Of a stretch of DNA of 64,000 nucleotides, positions 16,892 to 26,354 are shown in pieces (position 1 is the first letter of the stretch; each line of letters starts with the position of its first letter). Under the pieces are notes generated by a model. The model was not told the DNA's origin and searched no databases. It worked only from the letters and a program-made list of their open reading frames with translations. This DNA is from Marinococcus luteus (GTDB lineage Bacteria; Bacillota; Bacilli; Bacillales; Marinococcaceae). The position numbers were made by a program, and so were the translations under genes. The stretch spans positions 62,001 through 126,000 of the forward strand of contig NZ_FNNC01000006.1 of the NCBI RefSeq assembly GCF_900106595.1. Direction: 5' to 3'.

Positions 16892-19700
16892 ATACATAAA
16901 AAGCCGCCTCCATCGGAGGTTCGGCATAATCTTTCTGCTCGTATTAGTACTTGCCGCGGCCGGGGGTATCGGCCAGCACGTCTATATGAGCTCGAACCAG
17001 CAGGATCTTGAAAACGAGTCAAGACAGTGGCGGGAGACGCAGAACGTGCTTGCGGATCTGGAATTTTATACCCAGCAGATTATCATTGCCGGCCGCGGGT
17101 ATCTTGCCTTTGGAGACGAAAGTGAACGGGAGGACATTGAAAGAAACCTAAGCGCCGCGAGAACACAGCTCGAGGAGTACCGGAGCCTGAATAAAGCGGA
17201 CACCGATCTGGCCGCCCAGACAGAACAGTTTCTTAATGACTATGAAAACGACTGGCTGCCCCAGCTGAACGAAGCGGTAGAATCCGGCAGCTCTACTATT
17301 GAAAACCGCGAGCAGGTCAGTTCTCAGGTTGGAGCCCTCGTCAACAGCTTGTCGAACGGGTATGATCAGGCCGAGGCCGAACGAATGAGCGTGAATGAGC
17401 AGTATTTTGAAGTAAACGAAAGCTCGCATTTTGCCTACCTGCTTTATTTGATTGCGATACTGATGGCGCTCGGTGCCATCGTTTGGCTGCTGCTGCGGAA
17501 GGTTACCGGCCCGCTGCGGGAAATGAGAGATGCGGCAGCCAAGGTAGGAAACGGCGAAGAAATATCGATTTGTGACAACCACCGAAGCGATGAAATAGGA
17601 GAACTGAGTCGCTCCTTTAACGTAATGGCAGCAAGTATCCAGCACAATCAAAATGCGATTATGGACCGGAACGAAGAGCTTGTCACCCAGCAAAACGAGC
17701 TTCAGGAGCAGCAGGAATATCTGCGGACATTAAATGAGCTGAACGAAACGTTCAGCGGTTCGATGGGGAAACAGGCATTAATGGAACAGCTGCTTTCAAA
17801 GATGTACGCCCTCTTTCATTTTGAAAAAGGAATGGTTGCAGCTTTAGAGCCCAGCTGGCAGGCTGCCTGGTACGGAGTGAGTGAAAAAGAAAAACAGTAT
17901 TTCGAAGATCATTCCCCTGGGAGCCCGCTCTCTTTAATCGCCGACACGAAAAAGTCTCATGTGATCGAGCGGGAAGCACGCGACGGGGAAAAAGGGCTGG
18001 GGATAAAAGAAGCAGCGGTGTATGAAATATATCTGCCGGTGTTCAGCAGCAAAAAGGAAATGATCGGAGCCGCGGTATTTGCACGGACCGGTCAGAACTT
18101 TTCGGAGCAGGAGCGCGAAACAATGCGGGGAATTCTTCGTCAGGCCTCCATCTCCTTCAGCCGTATTCTTCTGTTTGAGGAAACGGAAGAGGAACGCTTT
18201 TTGTACCAGCGCATTATCGACAGCGTCGATGAAGGCATTCAGTATATAAATGAAAACGGCACCCTTGAGCATGCGAATCATTGGACATGGAGTATGATCG
18301 GTGCAGGAGTGCGTAATGAGAAGCAGACACTTCCGTTGGCGGAATGGACGTCGGAGTGGATCAAACAAATCGATGAAGACTGCCGGGAAAAAGTGGAAAA
18401 CTATTTCAAGGCGTTTGTCGGCGGCAGAGAAGTGCCGGATTACAGCATCGAATATAAAATTACGACAGAGAGCGCTGTAACCGTTTATGAGCTGTATGGA
18501 CGTACTGTGCAGATGGAATCTGAAGAAAAGGGTACTATCTTTGTTCACCGCAACCGGACAAAGGAATTTGAGCTTGATCAGATGAAATCAGACCTTGTCA
18601 GCACCGTAAGTCACGAACTCAGGACACCGCTTTCGAGTATTTTAGGCTTTGCGGAGCTGCTGCTCGTCAAAGATTTAAAGCCGGCCCGCCAGAAAAAGTA
18701 TATAGAAACGATTCACCGGGAAGGCGAAAGGCTGACGTCGCTGATTAACGATTTTCTTGACCTGCAGCGGATGGAATCCGGCCGTCAGGAATACGGCATG
18801 GAAGAAGTCGATATCAGCAGCCTGATGCTAGAAGTAGTGGATACCTTTGAACCTAATCAGCCTGAGCACACGTTTGTTGTAAAGGACCGGCTGCAGTATG
18901 GACGAATCTATGCCGATAAAGGTAAAATCGTGCAGGGTGTCACCAATATTATTGGCAATGCGGTAAAATTCTCTCCAGAGGGCGGCGAGGTAAAAATTGA
19001 GCTTGCCAATGAGCAGAATATGGTGAGAGTAAAAATAAAAGACGAAGGTCTTGGAATTCCGGAAAAAGAGCTTCCCCTTCTTTTCGGAAAATTTCACCGT
19101 ATTAATGATGAAGACCGGAGGAAAATCCGCGGCACCGGCCTGGGACTTGCGGTAACAAAGCAAATTGTTGAAGACCATAAAGGCAGAATAGAGGTTGATT
19201 CGATAGAAGGGGAAGGCAGCTGCTTCTGCTTATTCTTCCCGATCTCAGGAGTCGATTTCGATATTGAAGAACTGCCGGAAGAAAGTGATCTTCACTCGGT
19301 GCTGATACTCGAAGACGACCGGAGTCTCGGGATGCTTCTTTCAGAAGAACTTCGTCACGCCAAATACGAAGTAGTGCACTACTTTAATCCTTACAAAGCG
19401 CTGAATGCCTTAAAGCGGGGGCTGCGGCCGGACGTTTTTGTAGTGGATCTGATGCTTGGCGAAGAAATGGACGGATGGGATTTTATTGAACAGCTGAAAT
19501 CCTTCCGCCATACCGAAGATGTGCCGATTATTATTTCCTCGGCTCTGCACGAGGATAAAGAGCGAATGGCCCGTATGGATATCCGGCATTATCTGACCAA
19601 GCCATATCCTCCCAACAGTTTATCCCAGCAGGTACGACGTATTATTGAGCAGGCAGATAATCAGGGGGAAGTGTATGTTCCTTCGTTTAATGAAGTGTAA
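16884..19700 (+). CDS. Hybrid sensor histidine kinase (TM-CHASE3-like-TM-HAMP-GAF-PAS-HisKA-HATPase-REC)
   Basis: 938 residues. Membrane helix 1 (about 14-32), an extracytoplasmic helical CHASE3-like sensor (about 33-180), helix 2 (about 182-204), HAMP, coiled coil, a GAF-like region (about 290-430), a PAS-like region (about 436-555), a HisKA domain with His577 (STVSHELRTPLSSILGF), a HATPase with GNAVKFSPEGG, DEGLGIPE and GTGLGLAV boxes, and a C-terminal receiver with Asp855 (VVDLMLGE). The start is ATG 16884, with GGAGGAG 7 bases upstream inside the preceding gene; a longer in-frame TTG lacks a site. Probably the kinase that feeds the two upstream regulators. The stimulus is unknown. Confidence 0.92.
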   Translation: MLKYIKSRLHRRFGIIFLLVLVLAAAGGIGQHVYMSSNQQDLENESRQWRETQNVLADLEFYTQQIIIAGRGYLAFGDESEREDIERNLSAARTQLEEYRSLNKADTDLAAQTEQFLNDYENDWLPQLNEAVESGSSTIENREQVSSQVGALVNSLSNGYDQAEAERMSVNEQYFEVNESSHFAYLLYLIAILMALGAIVWLLLRKVTGPLREMRDAAAKVGNGEEISICDNHRSDEIGELSRSFNVMAASIQHNQNAIMDRNEELVTQQNELQEQQEYLRTLNELNETFSGSMGKQALMEQLLSKMYALFHFEKGMVAALEPSWQAAWYGVSEKEKQYFEDHSPGSPLSLIADTKKSHVIEREARDGEKGLGIKEAAVYEIYLPVFSSKKEMIGAAVFARTGQNFSEQERETMRGILRQASISFSRILLFEETEEERFLYQRIIDSVDEGIQYINENGTLEHANHWTWSMIGAGVRNEKQTLPLAEWTSEWIKQIDEDCREKVENYFKAFVGGREVPDYSIEYKITTESAVTVYELYGRTVQMESEEKGTIFVHRNRTKEFELDQMKSDLVSTVSHELRTPLSSILGFAELLLVKDLKPARQKKYIETIHREGERLTSLINDFLDLQRMESGRQEYGMEEVDISSLMLEVVDTFEPNQPEHTFVVKDRLQYGRIYADKGKIVQGVTNIIGNAVKFSPEGGEVKIELANEQNMVRVKIKDEGLGIPEKELPLLFGKFHRINDEDRRKIRGTGLGLAVTKQIVEDHKGRIEVDSIEGEGSCFCLFFPISGVDFDIEELPEESDLHSVLILEDDRSLGMLLSEELRHAKYEVVHYFNPYKALNALKRGLRPDVFVVDLMLGEEMDGWDFIEQLKSFRHTEDVPIIISSALHEDKERMARMDIRHYLTKPYPPNSLSQQVRRIIEQADNQGEVYVPSFNEV

Positions 19701-19749
19701 CGTTTTTGCCGGTGTGTTAATGTGAAAGAAGAGAAGGAGTGATGATGCT

Positions 19750-21057
19750 TTGGGTAACGAGGGGTTCAGCAGGGAGCGCCTGCTCCAGACGATTGAGGAA
19801 AGCAGGGGCTTTCCGTCGATTGATCCCGAGGTTTTGGCTAGACGCCTCGAAGAACTGGCGGCTGTCGGCCGCACGGAAGAGGGTGGCATTACACGTTATG
19901 TCTATACAGAAGACGAGCAGCAGGCAAAAAATCTTTTTCGCTCCTGGATGGAGGAAGCGGGCCTGAGTGTGAGGGAAGATGGTGTAGGAAACATTTACGG
20001 CCTGTGGGAGTCTGGCCAAGCCGGAGCCCCGATTATCCTTACCGGCTCTCATCTGGACACTGTGAAAAACGGTGGTGCTTTTGACGGGGCTCTCGGCTGC
20101 GTATCGAGCCTGATGGCCGTAGAAGCATTGAAGGCAGAAGGTGCCGAACTGGAATGTTCTATAGAAATTGCCGTTTTCGTCGATGAAGAGGGGGCGCGCT
20201 TTGGGAGCGGCATGCTCGGAAGCCGTGCGGCCGTCGGCGATATATCGAAGGATGATTTTTTTCAAATGCGTGATGACGAAGGAGTGACGGCGGCGGAGGC
20301 AATGAAGCTGATGGACTATTCGCCGAACAAGCCCGAGAAAAATATTTACCCGCGTGAACGGCTGCGGGCATATTTAGAGCTGCATGTGGAGCAGGGAAAA
20401 CAGCTCGAACAGCAGGAGGCGAGTATCGGAGTGGTAGAAGGAATCGCCGGCCCTTCCTGGCTTGACGTTGATTTTTTTGGGGAAACGGACCACGCCGGCA
20501 ATACACCGATGAACATAAGGAAAGACGCAGCCGCTGCAGCAGCAGAATTCATTCTGTATTTGGAGCAGCTTCCAGCTATGCACAGTGATAGTGCAGTAGC
20601 TACCGTAGGAAGGCTTTCTATCGAGCCGAACGGTTCAAACGTAATTGCCGGAGAGGCCCGGCTGACAGCGGATATCCGGGACCTTGATGAGGAAGTCCGG
20701 GACCGGATGATCAGCCTGGCACGAAGCGAAGCAGAAAAAATAGCCGGCCGCCGTGGGCTTACTGTTTCTCATGAAGTGGCCTTCAGAGTAAAACCGGTGC
20801 CGGTCCCTGAATGGATCCGGCGTTCGATTGAGGACGCCTCCCAGAGCATTGGCTTAGCTGCAGAATCCCTCGTATCGGGGGCGAGCCATGACGCCATGAT
20901 GTTCGGGGCCTACGTGCCGTTCGGGCTCCTGTTTGTTCCGAGCTTCGAAGGCAAAAGCCACACGCCGGAGGAATTTACTGAATTAAAGGACTGTGTAAAT
21001 GGCGTTGCTGTCTTAAAAGAGACCATACGAACGATAGGCACAGAAAAAGAACGATAA
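19750..21057 (+). CDS. M20 family Zn-dependent amidohydrolase (allantoate amidohydrolase / N-carbamoyl-L-amino acid hydrolase)
   Basis: 435 residues, cytoplasmic. Metal and catalytic motifs of the AllC/HyuC group are present: GSHLDTVKNGGAFDGALG, VDEEGARFGSGMLGSRA, LELHVEQG, the dimerisation-domain DHAGNTPM, and SGASHDAMM near the end. These enzymes cleave ureido or carbamoyl groups from allantoate or N-carbamoyl amino acids. The position beside purine genes fits purine-nitrogen salvage, but the sequence alone does not separate allantoate from carbamoyl-amino-acid substrates. TTG start with AAGGAG about 10 bases upstream. A strong terminator follows. Confidence 0.87.
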   Translation: MGNEGFSRERLLQTIEESRGFPSIDPEVLARRLEELAAVGRTEEGGITRYVYTEDEQQAKNLFRSWMEEAGLSVREDGVGNIYGLWESGQAGAPIILTGSHLDTVKNGGAFDGALGCVSSLMAVEALKAEGAELECSIEIAVFVDEEGARFGSGMLGSRAAVGDISKDDFFQMRDDEGVTAAEAMKLMDYSPNKPEKNIYPRERLRAYLELHVEQGKQLEQQEASIGVVEGIAGPSWLDVDFFGETDHAGNTPMNIRKDAAAAAAEFILYLEQLPAMHSDSAVATVGRLSIEPNGSNVIAGEARLTADIRDLDEEVRDRMISLARSEAEKIAGRRGLTVSHEVAFRVKPVPVPEWIRRSIEDASQSIGLAAESLVSGASHDAMMFGAYVPFGLLFVPSFEGKSHTPEEFTELKDCVNGVAVLKETIRTIGTEKER

Positions 21058-21062
21058 ATAAG

Positions 21063-21105
21063 CGAATGAAGCGGAAAATGAAATTCTGCTTCGTTCGTTT
21101 TTTTT
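21063..21105 (+). terminator. Intrinsic terminator after the M20 hydrolase gene
   Basis: CGAATGAAGC (21063-21072) pairs with GCTTCGTTCG (21088-21097), one G-U, followed by eight T. Confidence 0.88.
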
Positions 21106-21163
21106 AGAAAGAACCTGTTATAATAGAAGCATAGAAGTAAAGAAATAAGGAGCAGCGACACGA

Positions 21164-21364
21164 ATGGCAAAAAAGAAAAATAAACAGATGTTTTACGTAC
21201 AGGAAGAAGAAACAGTAGAAGAGTGCCTCGCCCGCATTGCTGCAGAAGGTTTTATGCCGGTACGCAGAATGGAAAAGCCTGTATTTGAAGAGCAGACCAT
21301 TAACGGGGAAACACAGTACGTGCCGGTGAGTCAGGAAATCAGTTTTGAAGCAAAAAAGAAATAA
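21164..21364 (+). CDS. yebG: NETI motif-containing small protein (YebG-like)
   Basis: 66-residue basic and acidic small protein of unknown function, matching the B. subtilis YebG family in length, position just before purE and pattern. The name-giving NETI motif reads EETV here (QEEETVEECLARI), followed by the typical EGFMPVRRMEKPVF. ATG 21164 with AAGGAG upstream at a slightly long 11-base spacing. Its last codons overlap the first PurR box of the purine operon. Confidence 0.85.
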   Translation: MAKKKNKQMFYVQEEETVEECLARIAAEGFMPVRRMEKPVFEEQTINGETQYVPVSQEISFEAKKK

Positions 21365-21404
21365 ACGAACGTTTGAGCTTTGGTCATTCTAATTGTTCGA
21401 ATTT
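21361..21404. promoter_or_regulatory. Paired PurR boxes (PurR operator) of the pur operon
   Basis: Two inverted PurBoxes. ATAAACGAACGTT (21361-21373) matches the B. subtilis AWWWCCGAACWWT consensus at 11 of 13 positions. The reverse complement of 21392-21404, AAATTCGAACAAT, matches at 12 of 13. The 18-base gap in opposite orientation is close to the 16-17 bases of B. subtilis. PurR represses here unless PRPP is high. Confidence 0.85.
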
Positions 21405-21421
21405 TGATTGACAGATAATAT
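21393..21421 (+). promoter_or_regulatory. Promoter of the purE operon
   Basis: TTGTTC (21393-21398), a 17-base spacer and TAATAT (21416-21421). The -35 lies in the second PurR box, so PurR would block polymerase. A TTGACA at 21408 has no good -10 at the right distance. Confidence 0.6.
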
Positions 21422-21473
21422 AACAACTTGTTAAGCTGAAACACGTAAGCAAGAAAAACAGAACGATGACAAT

Positions 21474-21542
21474 CCTCATATACTTTCGGGAATAAGGCTC
21501 GAGCGTCTCTACCCGGCAACCGTAAATTGCTGGACTATGAGG
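21474..21542 (+). promoter_or_regulatory. Guanine (purine-class) riboswitch aptamer upstream of purE
   Basis: P1 is CCTCATA (21474-21480) with TATGAGG (21536-21542). P2 is TCGGG/CTCGA, J2/3 is TCTCTACC, P3 is CCGGCA/TGCTGG and L3 is the canonical CCGTAAAT. The core GGACTATG has C at the specificity position, so guanine or hypoxanthine. It lies about 50 bases downstream of the promoter. Confidence 0.95.
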
Positions 21543-21598
21543 AGAATGATCAAACGAAGCCTTTGTCTGAAATAGTGGAAGCTTCGGCTTGAATTTTT

Positions 21599-21662
21599 CT
21601 TCTATAGTAGAGCGTATACGTTCACGAGACCTTCCCCGGAGTGCGGAAGACTATCCTTTTTT
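21599..21662 (+). terminator. Candidate expression-platform terminator of the purE leader
   Basis: ATAGT (21604-21608) with ACTAT (21650-21654), enclosing CTTCC/GGAAG (21631-21635 with 21645-21649), followed by CCTTTTTT. The 5' arm (CTTCTATAGT, 21599-21608) can also pair with the P1 3' strand (ACTATGAGGAG, 21534-21544), 10 pairs with one bulged G, giving an antiterminator. The hairpin is weak and a CGAAGC/GCTTCG hairpin at 21555-21586 is a rival, so structure probing or folding must decide. Confidence 0.5.
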
Positions 21663-21732
21663 AGGGATGGATCTGGCACCGGGGCTTCTTTATGTCAAAA
21701 AGCACGTGAGGAAAAGCAAAGGAGTGGCGCAA

Positions 21733-22227
21733 GTGGAACCGCAGGTAGGAGTAGTAATGGGCAGCACGTCCGACTGGGAAACGATGCAGAAGGCATGCGA
21801 AGTGCTCGATGAGCTCGGGGTACCGTTTGAAAAGAATATCGTATCCGCCCATCGGACGCCGGATTATATGTTTGAGTATGCGGCTGAGGCAAGAGGGCGC
21901 GGAATAAAAGTGATTATTGCCGGTGCCGGGGGAGCGGCCCATCTGCCGGGTATGGTGGCGGCGAAAACGACCCTGCCGGTCATTGGGGTGCCGGTGCAGT
22001 CCAAGGCTTTAAGCGGATGGGACTCGCTTTTATCCATCGCCCAGATGCCCGGCGGCGTGCCGGTAGCAACTGTCGCAATCGGAACGTCCGGAGCGACAAA
22101 TGCCGGCCTTCTGGCCGCTCAGATGATTTCAGCCTTTGATGAAAAGCTGGCAGATAAGCTGCATAAGCGTAGAGAACAAATGCGTGAGCAGGTCATGCAG
22201 TCAGGAGATGAACTATGGGGCGAGTAA
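21733..22227 (+). CDS. purE: N5-carboxyaminoimidazole ribonucleotide mutase
   Basis: 164 residues. Converts N5-CAIR to CAIR in de novo IMP synthesis. Motifs: [41 protein letters not shown] and the [17 protein letters not shown] substrate loop. The frame is open upstream to 21589, but that part is riboswitch leader. GTG 21733 has AAAGGAG 8 bases upstream and gives the standard family length. First gene of the eleven-gene purEKBCSQLFMNHD cluster; the stop overlaps purK. Confidence 0.97.
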   Translation: MEPQVGVVMGSTSDWETMQKACEVLDELGVPFEKNIVSAHRTPDYMFEYAAEARGRGIKVIIAGAGGAAHLPGMVAAKTTLPVIGVPVQSKALSGWDSLLSIAQMPGGVPVATVAIGTSGATNAGLLAAQMISAFDEKLADKLHKRREQMREQVMQSGDELWGE

Positions 22228-23354
22228 TGAAGCCGGGACAGACAATTGGAATACTTGGAGGCGGACAGCTCGGACGGATGATGGCGTTTGCGGCCAAGCC
22301 AATGGGCTACCGGGTGGCCGTGCTTGAACCAAAAACTGACTCGCCTGCCGGGCAGGTGGCAGATGTTGAAATTGAAGCAGCTTATGACGACCGTGCCGGT
22401 GCTGACAAAATGGCAGAAGCGTGTGACGTATTAACCTATGAATTTGAAAATATTGACGCAGAGACAGCCAGGCATCTGGAAAATACCCTCTATCTTCCGC
22501 AGGGCAGCCAGCTGCTTCATACGGCACAGCACCGCCTTCGTGAAAAACAGGCAATTGAAGCAGCGAATATTAAAGTAGCTCCGTACCACCAGGTGACCTC
22601 CCGCGAAGAGCTTTCGGCAGCGGTAAAGCAGATCGGCGTACCGAGCGTGCTGAAAACATGCCGCGGCGGTTACGACGGCAAGGGGCAGGTAGTGTTAAAG
22701 GCAGCAGAGGACGCAGAAGCAGCGTTTGAAACCCTTGGGGGAAGCGACGGCAAAGAGCTCGTACTCGAAGCGTGGATTCCGTTCCAAAAAGAAGTTTCCT
22801 GCATTGTCACCCGGAGCGTGCACGGTGAGACCGGCGTATTTCCGGTCGGAGAAAATATCCATGTTAATAACGTTCTGCACCAGACAATTGTACCGGCAAG
22901 AATTTCGCGTTTTGTGAATGAAGAAGCGATCCGTATCGCCCACCGGCTTGCCGAGCATGTTGATCTTGTCGGCACTCTTGCAGTGGAAATGTTTGTCACA
23001 GAAGATGATACGGTGTATGTGAACGAAGTGGCACCGCGGCCGCACAATTCAGGTCACTATACGATTGAGGCATGTGAAACCTCCCAGTTTGAACAGCACA
23101 TCCGCGCTGTCTGCGGTCTGCCGCTCGGACCTGCCGGGCTGAAGCAGCCGGTGGTTATGACCAACATTCTCGGCGAACACGTCGAAGCGGTAACCGCGCA
23201 TATGGAAGAGTGGAGCAAAGACCATGTGCATCTGTACGGCAAGGATGAAGCCAAGCCCGGCCGGAAAATGGGGCACTGGACGGTACTCCGGGAAGATCTT
23301 CAGGACGCGATTGACCGGTCCTCGGACGTATGGAAGCAGTACATAGAGAAATAA
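22215..23354 (+). CDS. purK: N5-carboxyaminoimidazole ribonucleotide synthase
   Basis: 379-residue ATP-grasp enzyme that carboxylates AIR with bicarbonate and ATP to N5-CAIR, the substrate of PurE. The N-terminal [12 protein letters not shown] nucleotide-fold motif, the ATP-grasp core ([14 protein letters not shown]), and the [19 protein letters not shown] metal and substrate region are clear. ATG 22215 has AGGAG 8 bases upstream and overlaps the purE stop by 13 bases; ATG 22227 is a weaker alternative. Confidence 0.97.
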   Translation: MGRVMKPGQTIGILGGGQLGRMMAFAAKPMGYRVAVLEPKTDSPAGQVADVEIEAAYDDRAGADKMAEACDVLTYEFENIDAETARHLENTLYLPQGSQLLHTAQHRLREKQAIEAANIKVAPYHQVTSREELSAAVKQIGVPSVLKTCRGGYDGKGQVVLKAAEDAEAAFETLGGSDGKELVLEAWIPFQKEVSCIVTRSVHGETGVFPVGENIHVNNVLHQTIVPARISRFVNEEAIRIAHRLAEHVDLVGTLAVEMFVTEDDTVYVNEVAPRPHNSGHYTIEACETSQFEQHIRAVCGLPLGPAGLKQPVVMTNILGEHVEAVTAHMEEWSKDHVHLYGKDEAKPGRKMGHWTVLREDLQDAIDRSSDVWKQYIEK

Positions 23355-23385
23355 TTATTAAAGAGAAGAGTGGAGGAACCTGATT

Positions 23386-24681
23386 ATGATCGATCGTTAT
23401 ACACGCCCGGAAATGGGTGCCATCTGGACCGAAGAGAACCGCTTCAACGCCTGGCTGGAGGTCGAAATCTGCGCCTGCGAAGCCTGGTCGGAGCTTGGGG
23501 ACATTCCGAAGGAAGATGTGAAAAAAATAAGAGACAATGCTTCCTTTAACATCGAACGGATCCAGGAGATTGAAGAGGAAACACGCCATGACGTTGTGGC
23601 ATTTACACGGGCGGTGTCGGAGACGCTCGGCGATGAGCGCAAATGGGTTCATTACGGCCTGACCTCCACTGACGTTGTGGATACGGCGCTTTCCTACCTG
23701 ATTAAGCAGGCCAATGATATTTTGCGGGCAGATCTGGAGCGCTTTCTCGAAATTTTAAAAAACAAAGCAAAAGAGCATAAGCATACGATCATGATGGGGC
23801 GCACCCACGGCGTACATGCAGAGCCCACCACCTTCGGCATTAAGCTTGCACTCTGGTATCAGGAAATGAAGCGCAATATCGAACGCTTTGACGCAGCGGC
23901 TGAAGGCATCCGCGTTGGAAAGCTGTCGGGAGCAGTGGGAACGTTCGCCAACATCCCGCCGGCTATCGAGGAATCGGTCTGCCGGAAGCTTGGCCTTCAG
24001 GCAGCGCCGGTATCGACGCAGACCCTGCAGCGGGACCGTCATGCAGATTACATGAGCACCCTCGCGTTAATTGCCACTTCGATTGAAAAAATGGCCGTCG
24101 AAATCCGCAGCCTGCAAAAAAGCGAAACGCGGGAAGTCGAAGAGTTTTTCGCTAAAGGGCAGAAGGGTTCATCAGCGATGCCGCATAAACGCAATCCGAT
24201 CGGCTCGGAAAACATGACCGGCCTCGCGAGAGTGATCCGCGGCCATATGCTGACCGCCTATGAGAATGTGCCGCTTTGGCATGAACGAGATATTTCCCAT
24301 TCATCAGCCGAACGAATTATTATTCCAGACGCGACGACGGCGCTCAATTACATGCTGAACCGCTTCGGCAATATCGTGAAAAACCTGACAGTATTTGAAG
24401 ACAACATGAAAGCAAATATGGACAAAACGCTCGGCCTTGTCTTTTCACAGCGCGTGCTGCTTACGCTGATCAACAAAGGCATGGTGCGCGAGGAAGCGTA
24501 TGACACGGTTCAGCCAAAAGCGATGGAGGCCTGGGAAAAAGGCATTCCGTTCCGGGAGCTTGTGGAAAATGAACCGGCGATTACAAATGTTTTAAGCAGT
24601 GAAGAAATCGAGGATTGCTTTGACCACCGTCATCACATGAAGGAAGTCGATACGATCTTCGCCCGTGCCGGCATCGAATAA
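23386..24681 (+). CDS. purB: Adenylosuccinate lyase
   Basis: 431 residues of the fumarase/aspartase superfamily. Acts twice in purine synthesis: it cleaves SAICAR to AICAR and adenylosuccinate to AMP, releasing fumarate. The signature loop [31 protein letters not shown] and [15 protein letters not shown] with the catalytic His are present. ATG with GGAGG upstream, 31 bases after purK. Confidence 0.97.
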   Translation: MIDRYTRPEMGAIWTEENRFNAWLEVEICACEAWSELGDIPKEDVKKIRDNASFNIERIQEIEEETRHDVVAFTRAVSETLGDERKWVHYGLTSTDVVDTALSYLIKQANDILRADLERFLEILKNKAKEHKHTIMMGRTHGVHAEPTTFGIKLALWYQEMKRNIERFDAAAEGIRVGKLSGAVGTFANIPPAIEESVCRKLGLQAAPVSTQTLQRDRHADYMSTLALIATSIEKMAVEIRSLQKSETREVEEFFAKGQKGSSAMPHKRNPIGSENMTGLARVIRGHMLTAYENVPLWHERDISHSSAERIIIPDATTALNYMLNRFGNIVKNLTVFEDNMKANMDKTLGLVFSQRVLLTLINKGMVREEAYDTVQPKAMEAWEKGIPFRELVENEPAITNVLSSEEIEDCFDHRHHMKEVDTIFARAGIE

Positions 24682-24710
24682 TAAGGGATAGTCCAAAGGA
24701 GGAGCCTGCG

Positions 24711-25430
24711 ATGGAAAAACGCGCTCTATTGTATGAAGGAAAAGCCAAAAAACTGTATGAAACAGACGTGGAAAATACGCTCTGGGTAGAGTACAAAGAC
24801 GATGCCACTGCGTTTAACGGGGAGAAAAAAGAAGTGCTCGCCGGGAAAGGCAGGCTGAATAACGAAATTTCTTCCCTGCTGTTTCAAAAGCTGCATGAAG
24901 AAGGCATAAACAACCACTTCGTGGACCGGCTCTCTGAAACCGAACAGGCGGTCAGGAAGACGACGATTATCCCCCTTGAGGTTGTAGTACGCAATATTGT
25001 CGCCGGCAGCCTCCACCGCCGCACCGGTATCGGAGAAGGTACTGAAACCGCCCAGCCGGTGGTGGAATTCTACTACAAGGATGACGAACTTGGGGATCCT
25101 TTGATTAACGATGATCATATCCGGCTGCTGCAGGCTGCTTCCCCGTCACAGGTGAAGGATATGAAGCAGATAGCCGAACACGTGAATGAAACGCTAAAGA
25201 AGCATTTTTCCGATCACGGCCTGCTGCTTGTGGACTTTAAAATTGAATTTGGCATGACAGAGGACGGGAAGCTGCTGCTGTCCGACGAAATTTCTCCGGA
25301 TACGTGCCGGCTGTGGGATAAAGAAACCCGCCAGAAGTTTGATAAAGATCTGTTCCGTTACGGGACTGGTTCTCTTCAGGAAGGCTATACTGAAATATTA
25401 CAGCGATTAGGGGGAGCTGCACATGGTTAA
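24711..25430 (+). CDS. purC: Phosphoribosylaminoimidazole-succinocarboxamide synthase
   Basis: 239 residues. Joins CAIR and aspartate to SAICAR using ATP. It opens LLYEGKAKKLYETD, has the RNIVAGSLHRRTGIGEG loop and LLLVDFKIEFGM, and closes with LSDEISPDTCRLWD, all standard. ATG with AAAGGAGG upstream. The end overlaps purS by 8 bases. Confidence 0.97.
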   Translation: MEKRALLYEGKAKKLYETDVENTLWVEYKDDATAFNGEKKEVLAGKGRLNNEISSLLFQKLHEEGINNHFVDRLSETEQAVRKTTIIPLEVVVRNIVAGSLHRRTGIGEGTETAQPVVEFYYKDDELGDPLINDDHIRLLQAASPSQVKDMKQIAEHVNETLKKHFSDHGLLLVDFKIEFGMTEDGKLLLSDEISPDTCRLWDKETRQKFDKDLFRYGTGSLQEGYTEILQRLGGAAHG

Positions 25431-25671
25431 CGTTCAAGTGTATGTGACATTAAAAGAGGGAGTGCTTGACCCGCAGGGAAGCACGATTGGAAATGCCCTG
25501 CAGACGATGGGGTACCATGAAGTGGCATCTGTCCAGACCGGCAAATATATTGAGCTCGAAGTAGAGGAAGGAAACAACCTTGAAGGCCGGATTGAAGAAA
25601 TGTGTGAAAAGCTCCTGTCCAATCCGGTAATTGAAGATTATACGTACACGATCGGAAAGGGCGTGTCCTGA
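25423..25671 (+). CDS. purS: Phosphoribosylformylglycinamidine synthase subunit PurS
   Basis: 82-residue small subunit that bridges PurQ and PurL in the three-part FGAM synthase of Gram-positive bacteria and lets ammonia pass between them. Contains [32 protein letters not shown] and [17 protein letters not shown]. It overlaps purC by 8 bases and shares one base with the start of purQ, keeping the subunits co-translated. Confidence 0.96.
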   Translation: MVNVQVYVTLKEGVLDPQGSTIGNALQTMGYHEVASVQTGKYIELEVEEGNNLEGRIEEMCEKLLSNPVIEDYTYTIGKGVS

Positions 25672-26354
25672 TGAAGTTCGCGGTTATCGTGTTTCCAGGG
25701 TCCAACTGTGATGACGACATGTATTACGCAATCCAGGAAGGTCTCGGAGAGCCGGTGGATAAAGTCTGGTACACCGAAGAAAGCGTCGCGGATTATGACG
25801 GTATCCTTCTGCCCGGCGGATTTTCCTACGGAGACTACCTTCGTTCTGGTGCAATTGCCCGTTTTGCCCCGGTCATGGCGAGCGTCGTGGAGCAGGCGGA
25901 AAAAGGCAAGCCGGTTCTCGGCGTATGCAACGGATTTCAGGTGCTGCTTGAAGCCGGACTGCTTCCGGGAGCTATGCAGCGGAACCGGTCGCTGAAGTTT
26001 ATCTGCCGGCCGGCACGCCTGGTGGTGGCGAATCATGAGACTGGTTTTACCTCGGAATACGCCGGGGGCGAACGAATTACGATCCCGGTAGCCCATGGCG
26101 AAGGAAACTACTACTGCGATGACGAGACCTTAAGGGATCTGCAGGCCAACAACCAGATTGTGTTCACATACGAAGACAATTTTAACGGCTCCAAAGAAGC
26201 GATTGCCGGCATTGTAAACAAGCAGGGCAATGTGATGGGCATGATGCCGCACCCGGAACGCGCAACCGACCAGATTCTTGGCAGCGACGACGGCTTGAAA
26301 ATCTTTCAGTCAATATTGAAGCAATGGAGGAAATCCCATGTCCTTACTACTTGA
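25671..26354 (+). CDS. purQ: Phosphoribosylformylglycinamidine synthase, glutaminase subunit
   Basis: 227-residue class I amidotransferase that supplies ammonia to PurL. Nucleophile Cys in GVCNGFQVL, catalytic His and Glu in [10 protein letters not shown], start motif [14 protein letters not shown], and the oxyanion segment [15 protein letters not shown]. It overlaps purL by 17 bases. Confidence 0.97.
   Translation: MKFAVIVFPGSNCDDDMYYAIQEGLGEPVDKVWYTEESVADYDGILLPGGFSYGDYLRSGAIARFAPVMASVVEQAEKGKPVLGVCNGFQVLLEAGLLPGAMQRNRSLKFICRPARLVVANHETGFTSEYAGGERITIPVAHGEGNYYCDDETLRDLQANNQIVFTYEDNFNGSKEAIAGIVNKQGNVMGMMPHPERATDQILGSDDGLKIFQSILKQWRKSHVLTT

Noticed and set aside
21589-21732. N-terminal extension of PurE from 21589
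   Set aside because: The stretch is riboswitch leader. The family begins at the [13 protein letters not shown] segment, and GTG 21733 has AAAGGAG at 8 bases.
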